Assembly: GCA_902561765.1 (NCBI GenBank)
Contig: CACEQR010000001.1
Location: 1 to 64,000 of the forward strand
Source of the DNA: an uncultured Pelagibacteraceae bacterium
GTDB lineage: Bacteria > Pseudomonadota > Alphaproteobacteria > Pelagibacterales > Pelagibacteraceae
Length of the DNA stretch: 64,000 bases
Reading direction: 5' to 3'
The translations under genes and the position numbers were made by a program. The notes beneath the pieces were generated by a model. It saw nothing but the letters and a program-made list of their open reading frames with translations. It searched no databases and had not been told where the DNA came from. This document shows, in pieces, positions 1-10,436 of this stretch (positions are counted from its first letter, which is position 1; the number at the start of each line of letters is the position of its first letter).

Positions 1-867
1 ATTATAGTTGCTAAAGAAAAAATTGTTAAACAAAGATTAAAAGAAATTGGATATGGAAAAAATCTTGATATTAAAATCGTTAATTCAACTGATAAGAAAA
101 TGAGAGATAAATATGTAAAGTTTCTCTTTGAGAAAATGCATAGAAAGCAAGGTCTTCTTGAAAGAGATTGTGATAGAATGATCAGAAATGACAGAGTAAT
201 TTGGTCATCTTGTATGGTTGAATGTGGAGATGCAGACGCAATGGTTACAGGAAATACAAGACGATACTCCCAATCATTAGAAAAAATTAAAAAAGTAATA
301 CCACCTCGAGAGGGTGAAATAATGTTTGGCTTAAATATGGTAGTTAGTAAAGGGAAAACAGTATTTATTGGAGATACATCTGTAAATGAATATCCAACAT
401 CTGAAGAATTGGCTGATATTGCAGTCTCAGCGGCAAGAGTTGTAAGACTATTTGGATTTAATCCAAAAGTAGCTTTCTTATCTCATTCAACGTTTGGTCA
501 ACCTATAACAAGTAGAACTAAACATATAAGAGATGCTGTAGAATTATTAAAAAAAAGAAAGGTAGATTTTAAATTTGATGGCGACATGCAACCTGATGTA
601 GCTCTTGATGAGGAATACTCTGATTTGTACCCATTTTCAGAAATAGTCGGGAATGCAAATATTTTAATAATGCCTGGCCAACATAGTGCAGCTATATCCT
701 ATAAAATTATGAAAACTTTAGGCGGTGCTAAAGTTATTGGTCCACTGTTAATAGGTCTTGCACAACCTATTGAAATTGCTCCATTAAGATCTTCCACATC
801 TGAAATACTAAATTTAGCTTCTGTTGCCGCTTATTCAGCTGGAGTAATAGATTACAAAAAAAAATAA
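1..867 (+). CDS. maeB: NADP-dependent malic enzyme, C-terminal phosphotransacetylase-like domain (5' truncated by window edge)
   Basis: Frame stays open upstream of the listed ATG to base 1; PTA-like C-terminus (VIGPLLIGLAQPIEIAPLRSSTSEILNLASVAAY). Confidence 0.85.
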   Translation: MIVAKEKIVKQRLKEIGYGKNLDIKIVNSTDKKMRDKYVKFLFEKMHRKQGLLERDCDRMIRNDRVIWSSCMVECGDADAMVTGNTRRYSQSLEKIKKVIPPREGEIMFGLNMVVSKGKTVFIGDTSVNEYPTSEELADIAVSAARVVRLFGFNPKVAFLSHSTFGQPITSRTKHIRDAVELLKKRKVDFKFDGDMQPDVALDEEYSDLYPFSEIVGNANILIMPGQHSAAISYKIMKTLGGAKVIGPLLIGLAQPIEIAPLRSSTSEILNLASVAAYSAGVIDYKKK

Positions 868-874
868 AAAAATA

Positions 875-1468
875 TTATTTTTTAACTACTCTTAAATCAT
901 CAACTAAAAAAATACTAGTTGTTACATCTTTAACATCCAAAATTTGTTTTGCCTCTTTAGTCACCTCATCTCTCTCGGTTTTATTTTGAGATATTCCATA
1001 GATATAAATTTTCTTTTTATAAGTATCGATATTATAATTAACTGATTTAATTTTTTTATTACTAATTAGAGCTGCTCTTAGCTGTGAAGTTATAAGTAAA
1101 TCTTTTGCAGATCTTTTAAAATCAAATTTTTCTTTAATTTGTAAATCATTATTAACTGATCTAGCACCTTTTATTTCCCAAGCTAACTTTGTAAGTTTAA
1201 GTTTATCCTCAACCGAATTTACTTTTCCCGTAAGAAATATTCTTCCATCTAAAATTTTTGTTTTTACAGAAATAATGTACCTTTTGTCTGTAGATAATAA
1301 TTTTGCTCTTAAATTTTGTTGCATTATGGAATCGTCTATTTGTGTGCCAAAACTCCTTGGATCTAATGCAATTGAAACTCCAGTTCCCAAAACGCCTGTG
1401 GAAGAGTAGCCAACACATCCTGTGAGAATTAAAAAACTTATAAGTATTATAATTTTTTTAATTCTCAT
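875..1468 (-). CDS. BON-domain lipoprotein
   Basis: Lipobox-like N-terminus (ILTGCVG) and two BON-like repeats (IFLTGKVNSVEDKLKLTKLAWEIKGARSVNNDLQI; IYIYGISQNKTERDEVTKEAKQILDVKDVTT). Confidence 0.8.
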   Translation of the reverse strand: MRIKKIIILISFLILTGCVGYSSTGVLGTGVSIALDPRSFGTQIDDSIMQQNLRAKLLSTDKRYIISVKTKILDGRIFLTGKVNSVEDKLKLTKLAWEIKGARSVNNDLQIKEKFDFKRSAKDLLITSQLRAALISNKKIKSVNYNIDTYKKKIYIYGISQNKTERDEVTKEAKQILDVKDVTTSIFLVDDLRVVKK

Positions 1469-2309
1469 TCTTAATTTCTAGACAATATTTATATACAAAT
1501 TTTTTTGAAATATCTCTATCTTCAGAAACTTTTTTTACAATATCTTTAATAGACATATTTTTAATTAATTTTTTAATTAATTTTTTATCTGATTCTTCAA
1601 GTTCTTTGAAACTTAAATTTTCTTTTTTTGGTTCAGAAATAACCACAGTTATCTCACCTTTTCTTGAGAAATTTAAATTCGTTAATTCTTCTATTGGGGT
1701 TCTAATATATTCTTCGTGATATTTCGTAATTTCTCTACAAATTAAAATATCTCTATTTAAAAAATATTCTTTAATTTCATTAATTTTTTTATTTAGTTTA
1801 TTGGGTGATATGAAAAATACAATTGATCCATTTAACAATGATAAATTTTTAAATAATTTTTTAACTTGATTTTGTTTTTCAGGTAGAAATCCACAAAAAT
1901 AGAAATTATCAGAGAAACCACTTATTGATATTGCAGTGCTTACCGCTGAAGCACCAGGGATTGGAAAAATATCTATTCCATTTTTCACACACTCTTTAAT
2001 TAAAATTCTACCAGGATCCGATACTGCTGGAGTTCCTGCATCCGAAATTAATGATATTACTTTTCTATTTTTTAGAAGTTCTAATACTTTCTCTAAATTT
2101 TTATTTTCATTAAATTTATGATTTGAAATAATTTTTTTATTTATTTCAAATTTTTGAAGAATTTTTTTAGAAACTCTTGTATCTTCACATAAAATTAAAT
2201 CTGACTGCTTTAAAGTCTCAATAGCTCTTAAAGTAATATCACCCATATTACCTATAGGTGTAGCAACACAATATAGCCCAGGTTTAAATTTATTATTATT
2301 TACATTCAT
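1458..2309 (-). CDS. rsmI: 16S rRNA (cytidine-2'-O)-methyltransferase RsmI
   Basis: LYCVATPIGNMGDITLRAIETL...CEDTRVSKK...SDAGTPAVSDPG motifs. Confidence 0.95.
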   Translation of the reverse strand: MNVNNNKFKPGLYCVATPIGNMGDITLRAIETLKQSDLILCEDTRVSKKILQKFEINKKIISNHKFNENKNLEKVLELLKNRKVISLISDAGTPAVSDPGRILIKECVKNGIDIFPIPGASAVSTAISISGFSDNFYFCGFLPEKQNQVKKLFKNLSLLNGSIVFFISPNKLNKKINEIKEYFLNRDILICREITKYHEEYIRTPIEELTNLNFSRKGEITVVISEPKKENLSFKELEESDKKLIKKLIKNMSIKDIVKKVSEDRDISKKFVYKYCLEIKNEN

Positions 2310-2345
2310 ATGAATAATTTATTTAAATATATTATTAAAACCTAA

Positions 2346-3497
2346 ATGAAAACTTTTATTAAATTAATAATATTTGTAGCCATAACTATATGTGCATTTA
2401 ATCAAAGCACATATGCACAAGAAAAGATTAAAATTGGACTAATCGTTCCTTTAAGTGGCGATAATTTTTTAATTGGAGAAAAAATTATTAAATCAATAAG
2501 AATGGCGATAAATAAAATAAATGATGAAAAAATTGAAATAATTCCTAGAGATACAAAATCAAATCCAATTGATACACTAAAAGTATCCAAAGATTTATAT
2601 CAAGAAGGTGTAAGAATAATAATAGGGCCGGTATTTAATGAAAGTACTAAATATCTTGATGAGCTTGAAGAAGTAACTTTTATTTCATTTACAAATAAGT
2701 TAATTGATAATCCGAAAAATGTTATAAGTGCAGGAGTAAATGCTATATCGCAATTACAAACAATTAAAAAATTTAATGATAAAAATAATTTATCAAAAAG
2801 TATTTTTTTGATTCCAAGATCTGAATTTAAAAAAGAAATAGAAATTGCAATAAATAAAACAAATATAAAGCATAAAAAGGTATTCTATTATGATAGAGAG
2901 CCTACAAAACTTACTAAACAAATTGAAGATTTAACAAACTATCAATTAAGAAAAAAAAATCTTGAAGATGAAATAAAGAGATTAGAGGGCTTATCTTTCA
3001 AAGATAAAGAAAGAAAAATACAAAATTTAAAAAAAAAAGACTCGCTTGGTAATATTGATTTTGACTCTGTTGTAATTGCTGATTTTGACGAAAATTTAAA
3101 AAGTGTTGCCACATCACTTCTTTATACAGATGTGTCTTCAAAAAGAATTTCATATATAACCTTAAATCAGTGGTTTGATGAAAGCCTTTTAAAAGAAACC
3201 TCATTACATCCAATATACTTTCCATCAATTAATAAAAAAAATTATGAATTATTTATGAATAATTTTAAAAAAACTTATGACCTTAGTGGAGATCAGCTTT
3301 CATTTTTAAGTTATGATTTATTTGGTCTGGTTTATTTTTTAATTTATAAAAATGATTTTAAAGTTTCAAAAAAAATATTTTATAAAAAAAATAAATTTAA
3401 AGGAAAAATTGGAGTGTTTGAAATTAACAAAAATACTATTACTCATCAACTAAACTTTTATAGTATTGAAAATAATAAATTTAAAAAAATTTTTTAA
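2346..3497 (+). CDS. Penicillin-binding protein activator / periplasmic ligand-binding (LpoA-like) protein
   Basis: Signal peptide; KIGLIVPLSGDNFLIGEKI periplasmic-binding fold start; divergent from rsmI as in many proteobacteria. Confidence 0.7.
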   Translation: MKTFIKLIIFVAITICAFNQSTYAQEKIKIGLIVPLSGDNFLIGEKIIKSIRMAINKINDEKIEIIPRDTKSNPIDTLKVSKDLYQEGVRIIIGPVFNESTKYLDELEEVTFISFTNKLIDNPKNVISAGVNAISQLQTIKKFNDKNNLSKSIFLIPRSEFKKEIEIAINKTNIKHKKVFYYDREPTKLTKQIEDLTNYQLRKKNLEDEIKRLEGLSFKDKERKIQNLKKKDSLGNIDFDSVVIADFDENLKSVATSLLYTDVSSKRISYITLNQWFDESLLKETSLHPIYFPSINKKNYELFMNNFKKTYDLSGDQLSFLSYDLFGLVYFLIYKNDFKVSKKIFYKKNKFKGKIGVFEINKNTITHQLNFYSIENNKFKKIF

Positions 3498-4083
3498 TTT
3501 TTTTAAACGCATTAAAACGGTGATCAATTCTGTATTTTTTTTGAGGTTCTATTTCTGCGAAGGTTAACTTTTTTCCTTTTGGAATGAAAATTGGATCATA
3601 ACCAAAGCCATTTTTTCCTTTTTTAGAATTGGATATTCGACCTTCTATTTTGCCAGTTTTACTTATAAATTTTCCATTTGGCCAAAATATTGTCAGTACA
3701 CAAATAAATCGTGCCTTAATTTTCTTTTTTTTCCAATTTTTGTCTTTTTTAAAAATTTCACGATAAACTTTTTTAATAGCTAAATTAAAATTTCTTTTTT
3801 TTCCGGACCAATCTGCTGAGTATATACCTGGTGCTTTATTTAAAATATCAATCTCAATTCCAGAATCGTCAGATAAACAAATTTTATTTGTTTTTTTGGA
3901 AAAATATTTGGCTTTTAAAAGTGAATTTTCTTGAAATGAAATTCCTGTCTCTCTAGGACTTTTTATTTTAAAGTCTAAATTTGAATAGATTTTTAAGTTT
4001 TTGGGTAATAGATCAGCTATTTCCTTAAGTTTTCCTTTATTATTTGAACCAATGAATATTTCTTTAATTTTTTTTTTAGGCAT
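3481..4083 (-). CDS. rdgB: XTP/dITP diphosphatase (RdgB/HAM1)
   Basis: IGSNNKGKLKEI, LSDDSGIEID, PGIYSADWSG, GFGYDPIFIP motifs. Confidence 0.94.
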   Translation of the reverse strand: MPKKKIKEIFIGSNNKGKLKEIADLLPKNLKIYSNLDFKIKSPRETGISFQENSLLKAKYFSKKTNKICLSDDSGIEIDILNKAPGIYSADWSGKKRNFNLAIKKVYREIFKKDKNWKKKKIKARFICVLTIFWPNGKFISKTGKIEGRISNSKKGKNGFGYDPIFIPKGKKLTFAEIEPQKKYRIDHRFNAFKKIKKFF

Positions 4084-4119
4084 CTAGAAATTACGTATTT
4101 TCTTACCATATAAAGATAT

Positions 4120-4770
4120 ATGGACAAGGAAGAATTAAAAGAAAAAACAGAAAATATCACTAATACAGATAGTATTTCTGATGAAGAAGATAAAGCAAAA
4201 GAAGAATTAAACCAAAAGGATGGGGAAGAAAGTTCAAATGTAGAAAAAGAAGAAGAAAAGAAATTAACGCCAGAGGAAGAAATAGAAACACTTAAAGATA
4301 AGTTGGCAAGAACATTTGCTGAAATGGAAAACCAGAGAAGAAGATTTGAAAAAGAAAAAGATGATGCATATGAATATGGAGGATATTCTTTCGCAAAAGA
4401 GGCCTTAAACCTCCTCGATAATCTCGAAAGATCGAAAGCTGCATTAGAGAATGATGATAATTTAAAAAATACAGAAGCACTAAAAAAAATAGTAGATCAC
4501 TTAAATATTATAAATGACGATATGTTATCTATTTTCAAAAAAAATAATATTGAGCCTATTAAATCAATCGATCAAAAACTCGACCCAAATCTTCATCAAG
4601 CAATGATGGAAATAGAAGATGAGTCAAAAGAACCAGGAACGATTGTTCAAGAAATTCAGAAAGGTTTTATGATGAAGGACAGATTATTAAGACCTTCTTT
4701 AGTAGGAGTTTCAAAAAGAAAAGTGGAAGAAATCAATAAAAATGAGCAAAAAGATGAAAAAAGTCAGTAA
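4120..4770 (+). CDS. grpE: Nucleotide exchange factor GrpE
   Basis: Acidic N-terminus, AEMENQRRRFEKEKDDAYEYG, GFMMKDRLLRPSLVGVS; upstream of dnaK. Confidence 0.95.
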   Translation: MDKEELKEKTENITNTDSISDEEDKAKEELNQKDGEESSNVEKEEEKKLTPEEEIETLKDKLARTFAEMENQRRRFEKEKDDAYEYGGYSFAKEALNLLDNLERSKAALENDDNLKNTEALKKIVDHLNIINDDMLSIFKKNNIEPIKSIDQKLDPNLHQAMMEIEDESKEPGTIVQEIQKGFMMKDRLLRPSLVGVSKRKVEEINKNEQKDEKSQ

Positions 4771-4847
4771 AAACGGTAAAAATTTAAATTTTATAGGCGG
4801 TTGTAGTCTAAAAATAAGCACTTATATGATCGAAAGGTAATGCAATT

Positions 4848-6767
4848 ATGAGCAAAGTAATAGGAATAGATTTAGGAACAACAAATTCTTGTGTAGCAGT
4901 AATGGAGGGTACGCAAGCAAAAGTTTTAGAGAACGCCGAAGGTGCAAGAACAACGCCGTCAGTTGTTGCATTTTCAGAAAATGATGAAAAGTTAATTGGT
5001 CAACCAGCAAAAAGGCAAGCAGTAACTAATCCTGAAAATACAATATTTGCTGTCAAAAGATTGATAGGAAGAAATTTTGATGATCCATCAGTTAAGAAGG
5101 ATGTAGAAACTGCTCCATTTAAAATCGTTAACTCAGAGAAAGGAGATGCATGGATTGAAGCTAAAGGAAATAAATATTCTCCTTCTCAAATTTCAGCTTT
5201 TACTCTTCAAAAAATGAAAGAGACTGCTGAAAAATATTTAGGTCAAGAGGTTTCTCAGGCTGTAATAACTGTTCCAGCTTATTTTAATGATGCACAAAGA
5301 CAAGCTACTAAAGATGCTGGAAAAATTGCAGGTTTAGAAGTTTTAAGAATTATAAATGAGCCAACAGCAGCTTCACTTGCTTATGGCTTAGATAAAAAAA
5401 CAAATAAGAAAATTGCTGTTTATGATTTAGGTGGAGGAACTTTTGATGTTTCTATACTTGAACTAGGTGATGGAGTTTTTGAGGTTAAATCAACAAATGG
5501 TGACACATTCTTAGGTGGAGAAGATTTTGATAACACGATCGTAGAATATTTACTGTCAGAGTTTAAAAAAGAAAACGGTATCGATCTAAAATCTGACAAA
5601 TTAGCTTTACAAAGACTAAAAGAGTCTGCGGAAAAAGCAAAAATTGAATTATCTTCAGCTGCACAAACCGAAATTAACTTACCATTTATAACTGCAGATA
5701 AAACTGGTCCAAAACATATTAATATGAAAATGACTAGAGCAAAACTTGAGGCACTTGTCGAAGACCTTATTTCTAGAACAATTCCACCATGTGAAACAGC
5801 TCTTAAAGATGCTGGACTAAATGCGAGTGAAATTGAAGAAGTAATACTTGTTGGTGGAATGACAAGAATGCCTAAAGTTATTGAAGAAGTAAAAAACTTT
5901 TTTGGTAAGGAACCAAACAAATCTGTAAATCCTGATGAAGTTGTAGCAATGGGTGCTGCGATTCAGGCTGGAGTATTACAAGGTGACGTCAAAGATGTAT
6001 TATTACTTGATGTGACACCACTTTCACTTGGTATAGAAACTTTAGGTGGAGTTTCAACTAAATTGATAGAAAAAAATACAACAATACCAACAAAAAAAAG
6101 CCAAGTTTTTTCAACAGCGGAAGATAACCAACCTGCAGTTTCAATAAGGGTTTTGCAAGGTGAGAGAGATATGGCTTCAGATAACAAAGTTTTAGGGAAC
6201 TTTGAACTAGTAGGTATTGCTCCTGCACCTAGAGGTGTGCCTCAAATTGAAGTTACTTTTGATATAGATGCAAATGGAATTGTAAATGTTTCTGCAAAAG
6301 ATAAGGGAACTGGTAAAGAACAAAAAATTCAGATTCAGGCCTCAGGTGGATTAAGTGAGGATGAAATTAATCAAATGGTTAAAGATGCTGAGACAAATAA
6401 AGAAGCTGATAAAAAGAAAAGAGAGGCGGTTGATGCTAGAAATCAAGCAGATACTTTGCTTCATTCTACTGAAAAGAATTTAAAAGAACACGGTAGTAAA
6501 GTTTCTGATGCAGATAAGAAAGCTATCGAAGATGCATCTGCTAATGTAAGAAATGCATTAAAAGGAACTGATGTAGAGGAAATTAAGAAGAAAACTCAAG
6601 ATTTGGTTCAAGCTTCTATGAAATTAGGAGAAGCTATTTACAAATCACAACAAAGTACTAAACCTGGCGATGCACCTAAAGATGCAAAAGATGAAGGGAA
6701 AAAAGACGATAATGTTGTTGATGCAGACTTTGAAGAAGTAAAAGAAGATAAAGAAAAGAGCGCCTAA
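4848..6767 (+). CDS. dnaK: Molecular chaperone DnaK
   Basis: [21 protein letters not shown]...; full-length Hsp70. Confidence 0.99.
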   Translation: MSKVIGIDLGTTNSCVAVMEGTQAKVLENAEGARTTPSVVAFSENDEKLIGQPAKRQAVTNPENTIFAVKRLIGRNFDDPSVKKDVETAPFKIVNSEKGDAWIEAKGNKYSPSQISAFTLQKMKETAEKYLGQEVSQAVITVPAYFNDAQRQATKDAGKIAGLEVLRIINEPTAASLAYGLDKKTNKKIAVYDLGGGTFDVSILELGDGVFEVKSTNGDTFLGGEDFDNTIVEYLLSEFKKENGIDLKSDKLALQRLKESAEKAKIELSSAAQTEINLPFITADKTGPKHINMKMTRAKLEALVEDLISRTIPPCETALKDAGLNASEIEEVILVGGMTRMPKVIEEVKNFFGKEPNKSVNPDEVVAMGAAIQAGVLQGDVKDVLLLDVTPLSLGIETLGGVSTKLIEKNTTIPTKKSQVFSTAEDNQPAVSIRVLQGERDMASDNKVLGNFELVGIAPAPRGVPQIEVTFDIDANGIVNVSAKDKGTGKEQKIQIQASGGLSEDEINQMVKDAETNKEADKKKREAVDARNQADTLLHSTEKNLKEHGSKVSDADKKAIEDASANVRNALKGTDVEEIKKKTQDLVQASMKLGEAIYKSQQSTKPGDAPKDAKDEGKKDDNVVDADFEEVKEDKEKSA

Positions 6768-6795
6768 ACTATCAACCATTTGTCTATAACTAGTT

Positions 6796-7923
6796 ATGGC
6801 AAAAAGAGATTATTACGAAGTATTAGGTGTTGAAAAAAGTGCTAGCTCAGATCAAATAAAAGCAGCTTACAGAAAACAAGCAGTCAAATATCATCCTGAT
6901 AAAAATAAAGGCGACAAAGGAGCTGAGGAAAAATTTAAAGAAGCTTCTGAAGCGTATCACGTTTTGTCAAACTCAGAGAGAAAACAAAATTATGACAATT
7001 TTGGACATGCAGCTTTTGAAAATGGCGGAGGTGGCAGAGGAGGTTTTGGAAACTTTGATTTTTCTGGCTCTTTCTCAGATATTTTTGAGGACTTTTTTGG
7101 AGAAGGTTTTGGTGGAGGTGGAAGAAGATCAAGAAGATCTAATAATAGAGGGTCAGATTTGAGATACGATCTCTCAATAAGCCTAGAGGAGGCATACACT
7201 GGAAAAAAACAAGATATTAAATTTTCAACATCTGAAAGATGTGATACATGCAGCGGTTCAGGATCAAAACCTGGCCATAACGCAAGTTCCTGTTCAATGT
7301 GTGGTGGTCACGGACAAGTTCGATCTAGTCAAGGTTTTTTTACAGTTCAGCAAACATGCCCACAATGTGCAGGATCTGGTGAAGAAATAACACATCCATG
7401 CTCAAGTTGTAGTGGTCAAGGAAAAAAACAAGCAAGTAAGAGACTTTCAGTAACTATTCCTAAGGGAGTTGATGATGGTACCAGAATAAGATTATCAGGC
7501 AAAGGTGAAGCAGGTTCTAGAGGAGCAAGCAATGGTGATCTTTATTTGTTTATCAATGTTGAGTCTCATGAACTTTTTAAACGATCGGAAGTGAATTTAT
7601 TTTTTGAATTTCCTATTTCTTTTACAGATGCAGCATTAGGAACAACTATTGAAATACCTACTATAGATGGAGGAAAAGCAAAAATAAAAATTCCAGATGG
7701 GACTCAAAGTGGAAAACAATTTAGATTGAAGGGTAAAGGAATGCCATTTATGAGAAGAGGAGACTATGGAGATTTATATGTACAAGTAAATACAGAAGTT
7801 CCAGTATCTTTAAATAAAGAACAAAAAGAATTACTTGAGAAATTTAGAAAAATTGAAAATGAAAGATCAAATCCGAGTATTAAAAAGTTTTTTCAAAAAG
7901 CAAAAAATTTCTGGAAAAATTAA
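6796..7923 (+). CDS. dnaJ: Chaperone DnaJ
   Basis: J-domain with HPD, G/F-rich region, four CxxCxGxG zinc repeats. Confidence 0.99.
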   Translation: MAKRDYYEVLGVEKSASSDQIKAAYRKQAVKYHPDKNKGDKGAEEKFKEASEAYHVLSNSERKQNYDNFGHAAFENGGGGRGGFGNFDFSGSFSDIFEDFFGEGFGGGGRRSRRSNNRGSDLRYDLSISLEEAYTGKKQDIKFSTSERCDTCSGSGSKPGHNASSCSMCGGHGQVRSSQGFFTVQQTCPQCAGSGEEITHPCSSCSGQGKKQASKRLSVTIPKGVDDGTRIRLSGKGEAGSRGASNGDLYLFINVESHELFKRSEVNLFFEFPISFTDAALGTTIEIPTIDGGKAKIKIPDGTQSGKQFRLKGKGMPFMRRGDYGDLYVQVNTEVPVSLNKEQKELLEKFRKIENERSNPSIKKFFQKAKNFWKN

Positions 7924-8025
7924 ATGAAAAAAAAAATTAAATATATTATCTTTGGCATTGTTTATGTTTTGGCAATTTTAATATTGGGTGCTTATTTTTA
8001 CAAAGAAGGCATAGGGATAATTTAA
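7924..8025 (+). CDS. Putative 33-aa single-TM microprotein
   Basis: ATG immediately after the dnaJ stop; MKKKIKYIIFGIVYVLAILILGAYFYKEGIGII*: positive N-terminus plus one hydrophobic helix; below the ORF-track size cut-off. Confidence 0.55.
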   Translation: MKKKIKYIIFGIVYVLAILILGAYFYKEGIGII

Positions 8026-8061
8026 TTGTCTTTTATAAGAAAAATATAATAAAATAATTAA

Positions 8062-8838
8062 GTGAGCAAAGTAAATTTAGCGATATCTGGTTGCATGGGA
8101 CGAATGGGCCAACAACTGGTAAAATCTTCTAGAGCAGATAAAAATTTTAAATTAACAACACTCACAGAAAATAGACTAATTAAAAAAAAAATAGCTGGCA
8201 TAAAACCTAGTTTGAATGATGAAAATTCTTTTAAAAACGTTGATTTAATTATTGATTTCACAATTCCTAAATGTACTTTTCAAATTCTTAAAATAGCTAC
8301 AAAGCTAAAAAAAAGGGTTGTTATTGGTACAACTGGATTCTCTAAAAAAGAAGAGATTTTAATTAAAAAATTTTCAAAAAAAATACCTATTTTAAAAGCT
8401 GGCAATATGAGTTTAGGTATAAATTTATTAATGTATTTAACCGAAATTGCTTCTCAAGCATTGGGTAATAATTTTTTAAGTAAAGTATATGAGGTACATC
8501 ATAAGCATAAAATAGATCATCCATCTGGAACTGCATTGATGTTGGGCAAAGGTATAGCTATTGGTAAAAATAAGGATTTTTATAATTTAATTGGAAAAAA
8601 ATATCTAAACAAAAAAAAATTTCCTTATGGAAAAAAAATTAATTTTAACTCAATTCGTAAAGGTAAAACTGTAGGTGAACACGAGGTAAAGTTTTCTAGT
8701 GGTAAGGAAATTATAACACTTAATCATGAAGCGTTTGATAGAGCTTTATATAGTGAAGGAGCTTTAACAGCTGGAAAATGGTTAATGAAAAAGAAACCTG
8801 GTTTATATTCTATGCGCGATGTTTTAAATTTTAAATGA
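8062..8838 (+). CDS. dapB: 4-hydroxy-tetrahydrodipicolinate reductase
   Basis: GCMGRMGQQLV, EVHHKHKIDHPSGTAL; GTG start. Confidence 0.96.
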   Translation: MSKVNLAISGCMGRMGQQLVKSSRADKNFKLTTLTENRLIKKKIAGIKPSLNDENSFKNVDLIIDFTIPKCTFQILKIATKLKKRVVIGTTGFSKKEEILIKKFSKKIPILKAGNMSLGINLLMYLTEIASQALGNNFLSKVYEVHHKHKIDHPSGTALMLGKGIAIGKNKDFYNLIGKKYLNKKKFPYGKKINFNSIRKGKTVGEHEVKFSSGKEIITLNHEAFDRALYSEGALTAGKWLMKKKPGLYSMRDVLNFK

Positions 8839-9488
8839 GCGAAAAACAAAGAGCAAAAGTTGTTCTAAGAATTTTAAACAAAATATATCCAAAAACTCCA
8901 ATACCTCTCAAACACAAAAACATTTTTACACTTCTAGTTTCAGTACTCTTATCTGCGCAATGCACAGATGTTAACGTTAATAATGTGACTAAAAATATAT
9001 ATCCTAAATATAATAAGCCAGAACATTTTGTAAAATTAGGAAGAAGAAAAATTGAGAAACTGATTAGAAGTATTGGTATTTTTAGAATTAAAGCAAAAAG
9101 TGTTTATAATTTATCAAAAACCTTAGTTGAAAAATATAATGGAAAAGTCCCAAAAACCTTTGGAGAGTTGGAAGAATTGCCAGGAGTTGGGCATAAAACA
9201 GCTAGCGTAGTGATGTCTCAAGGATTTGGATACCCTGCTTTTCCAGTGGACACTCATATACATAGACTCGCACAACGGTGGGGTTTAACTAACGGAAAAA
9301 ACGTTGTTCAAACAGAAGAGGATCTAAAAAGGCTTTTTCCAAAAAAGTATTGGAACAAGTTACATCTTCAAATAATTTATTATGGAAGAGAATACTGTAG
9401 GGCAAGAGAGTGCTATGGTTTATCTTGTAAAATCTGTACTACTTGTTATCCTAATAGAAAAAAACCACTTAAAACAAAGAAAGCATAA
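8835..9488 (+). CDS. nth: Endonuclease III
   Basis: HhH LPGVGHKTA, VDTHIHR, C-terminal C-x6-C-x2-C-x5-C Fe-S motif. Confidence 0.96.
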   Translation: MSEKQRAKVVLRILNKIYPKTPIPLKHKNIFTLLVSVLLSAQCTDVNVNNVTKNIYPKYNKPEHFVKLGRRKIEKLIRSIGIFRIKAKSVYNLSKTLVEKYNGKVPKTFGELEELPGVGHKTASVVMSQGFGYPAFPVDTHIHRLAQRWGLTNGKNVVQTEEDLKRLFPKKYWNKLHLQIIYYGREYCRARECYGLSCKICTTCYPNRKKPLKTKKA

Positions 9489-9491
9489 AAA

Positions 9492-10421
9492 ATGAAAATA
9501 TTAGGAATTGGAAACGCTATTGTAGATGTAATTTGTAAAGTAGAAGATGATTTTATTACTAAAAATAATTTAACAAAAAGCACTATGAAATTAATTTTTG
9601 ACGATAAAGAATTTAAAGACTTATATTCTAATCTAAAGATTGAAAAAACTGTATCAGGAGGTTCGGTAGCTAACTCAATTGTAGGTTTGTCTCAACTTGG
9701 AAATGAAGTTGGTTTTATTGGTAAAATAAATGATGATGAACTTGGTGGTAAATATGAAGATGGCTTGAAACAGGAAAAAGTTAAATATTTTTATTCAAAG
9801 AAAAAAGAAGATTTACCAACTGGAACTTGCTTAATTTTAGTCACACCAGATTCTGAAAGAACAATGTGCACTTTTTTAGGTACAGCAGGAAAAATAAATG
9901 AAAATGATGTAAGCTCAGATGCAATTAAGCAAAGTGGTTTAATATTTCTAGAAGGATACCTATGGGATGAGGGAGAACCAAAAAAAGCTTTTGAAAAAGC
10001 AATTCAAAGTGCAAATAAAGTAGCCATGTCTTTGTCTGACCAGTTTTGTGTTGACCGACACAAGCCTCATTTTTTAGAATTAGTTAAAAATAAATTGGAT
10101 ATAACTTTTGCTAATGAACAAGAAATAATGTCGCTCATAGATGCAAAATCTTTTGATGAGGTAATAAATTTTTCTAAATCTCTTGGTAAAATTATTGTTT
10201 TGACTAGAGGAGAAAAAGGTGCAGTTGCAGTCAATGGAGATGAAATTGTTGAATGTGGAATAAAAGAAGGTCTCAAAATTGTCGATTTAACTGGGGCAGG
10301 TGACCTTTTTGCTGCAGGCTTTTTACACGGACATGTAAATGAAATGTCACTTAAAGAAAGTTTAGATAAAGGCACTGAAATGTCTTCTAAGGTGATTCAA
10401 CAAATTGGTGCTAGGCTTTAA
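9492..10421 (+). CDS. PfkB-family adenosine/sugar kinase
   Basis: GIGNAIVDVICKVEDDF, DLTGAGDLFAAGFLHG. Confidence 0.88.
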   Translation: MKILGIGNAIVDVICKVEDDFITKNNLTKSTMKLIFDDKEFKDLYSNLKIEKTVSGGSVANSIVGLSQLGNEVGFIGKINDDELGGKYEDGLKQEKVKYFYSKKKEDLPTGTCLILVTPDSERTMCTFLGTAGKINENDVSSDAIKQSGLIFLEGYLWDEGEPKKAFEKAIQSANKVAMSLSDQFCVDRHKPHFLELVKNKLDITFANEQEIMSLIDAKSFDEVINFSKSLGKIIVLTRGEKGAVAVNGDEIVECGIKEGLKIVDLTGAGDLFAAGFLHGHVNEMSLKESLDKGTEMSSKVIQQIGARL

Positions 10422-10436
10422 GAGATATATTGATAA

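Noticed and set aside
1209-1418. 69-aa ORF inside the BON lipoprotein gene
   Set aside because: Alternative frame of a well-supported gene; no start context or motif.
4771-4847. Heat-shock promoter between grpE and dnaK
   Set aside because: No convincing sigma-32 or CIRCE element; could not support it by eye.
5420-5920. 166-aa ORF antisense to dnaK
   Set aside because: Mirror ORF from codon bias opposite a strongly conserved gene; Ser/Pro-rich low-complexity composition and no motif.
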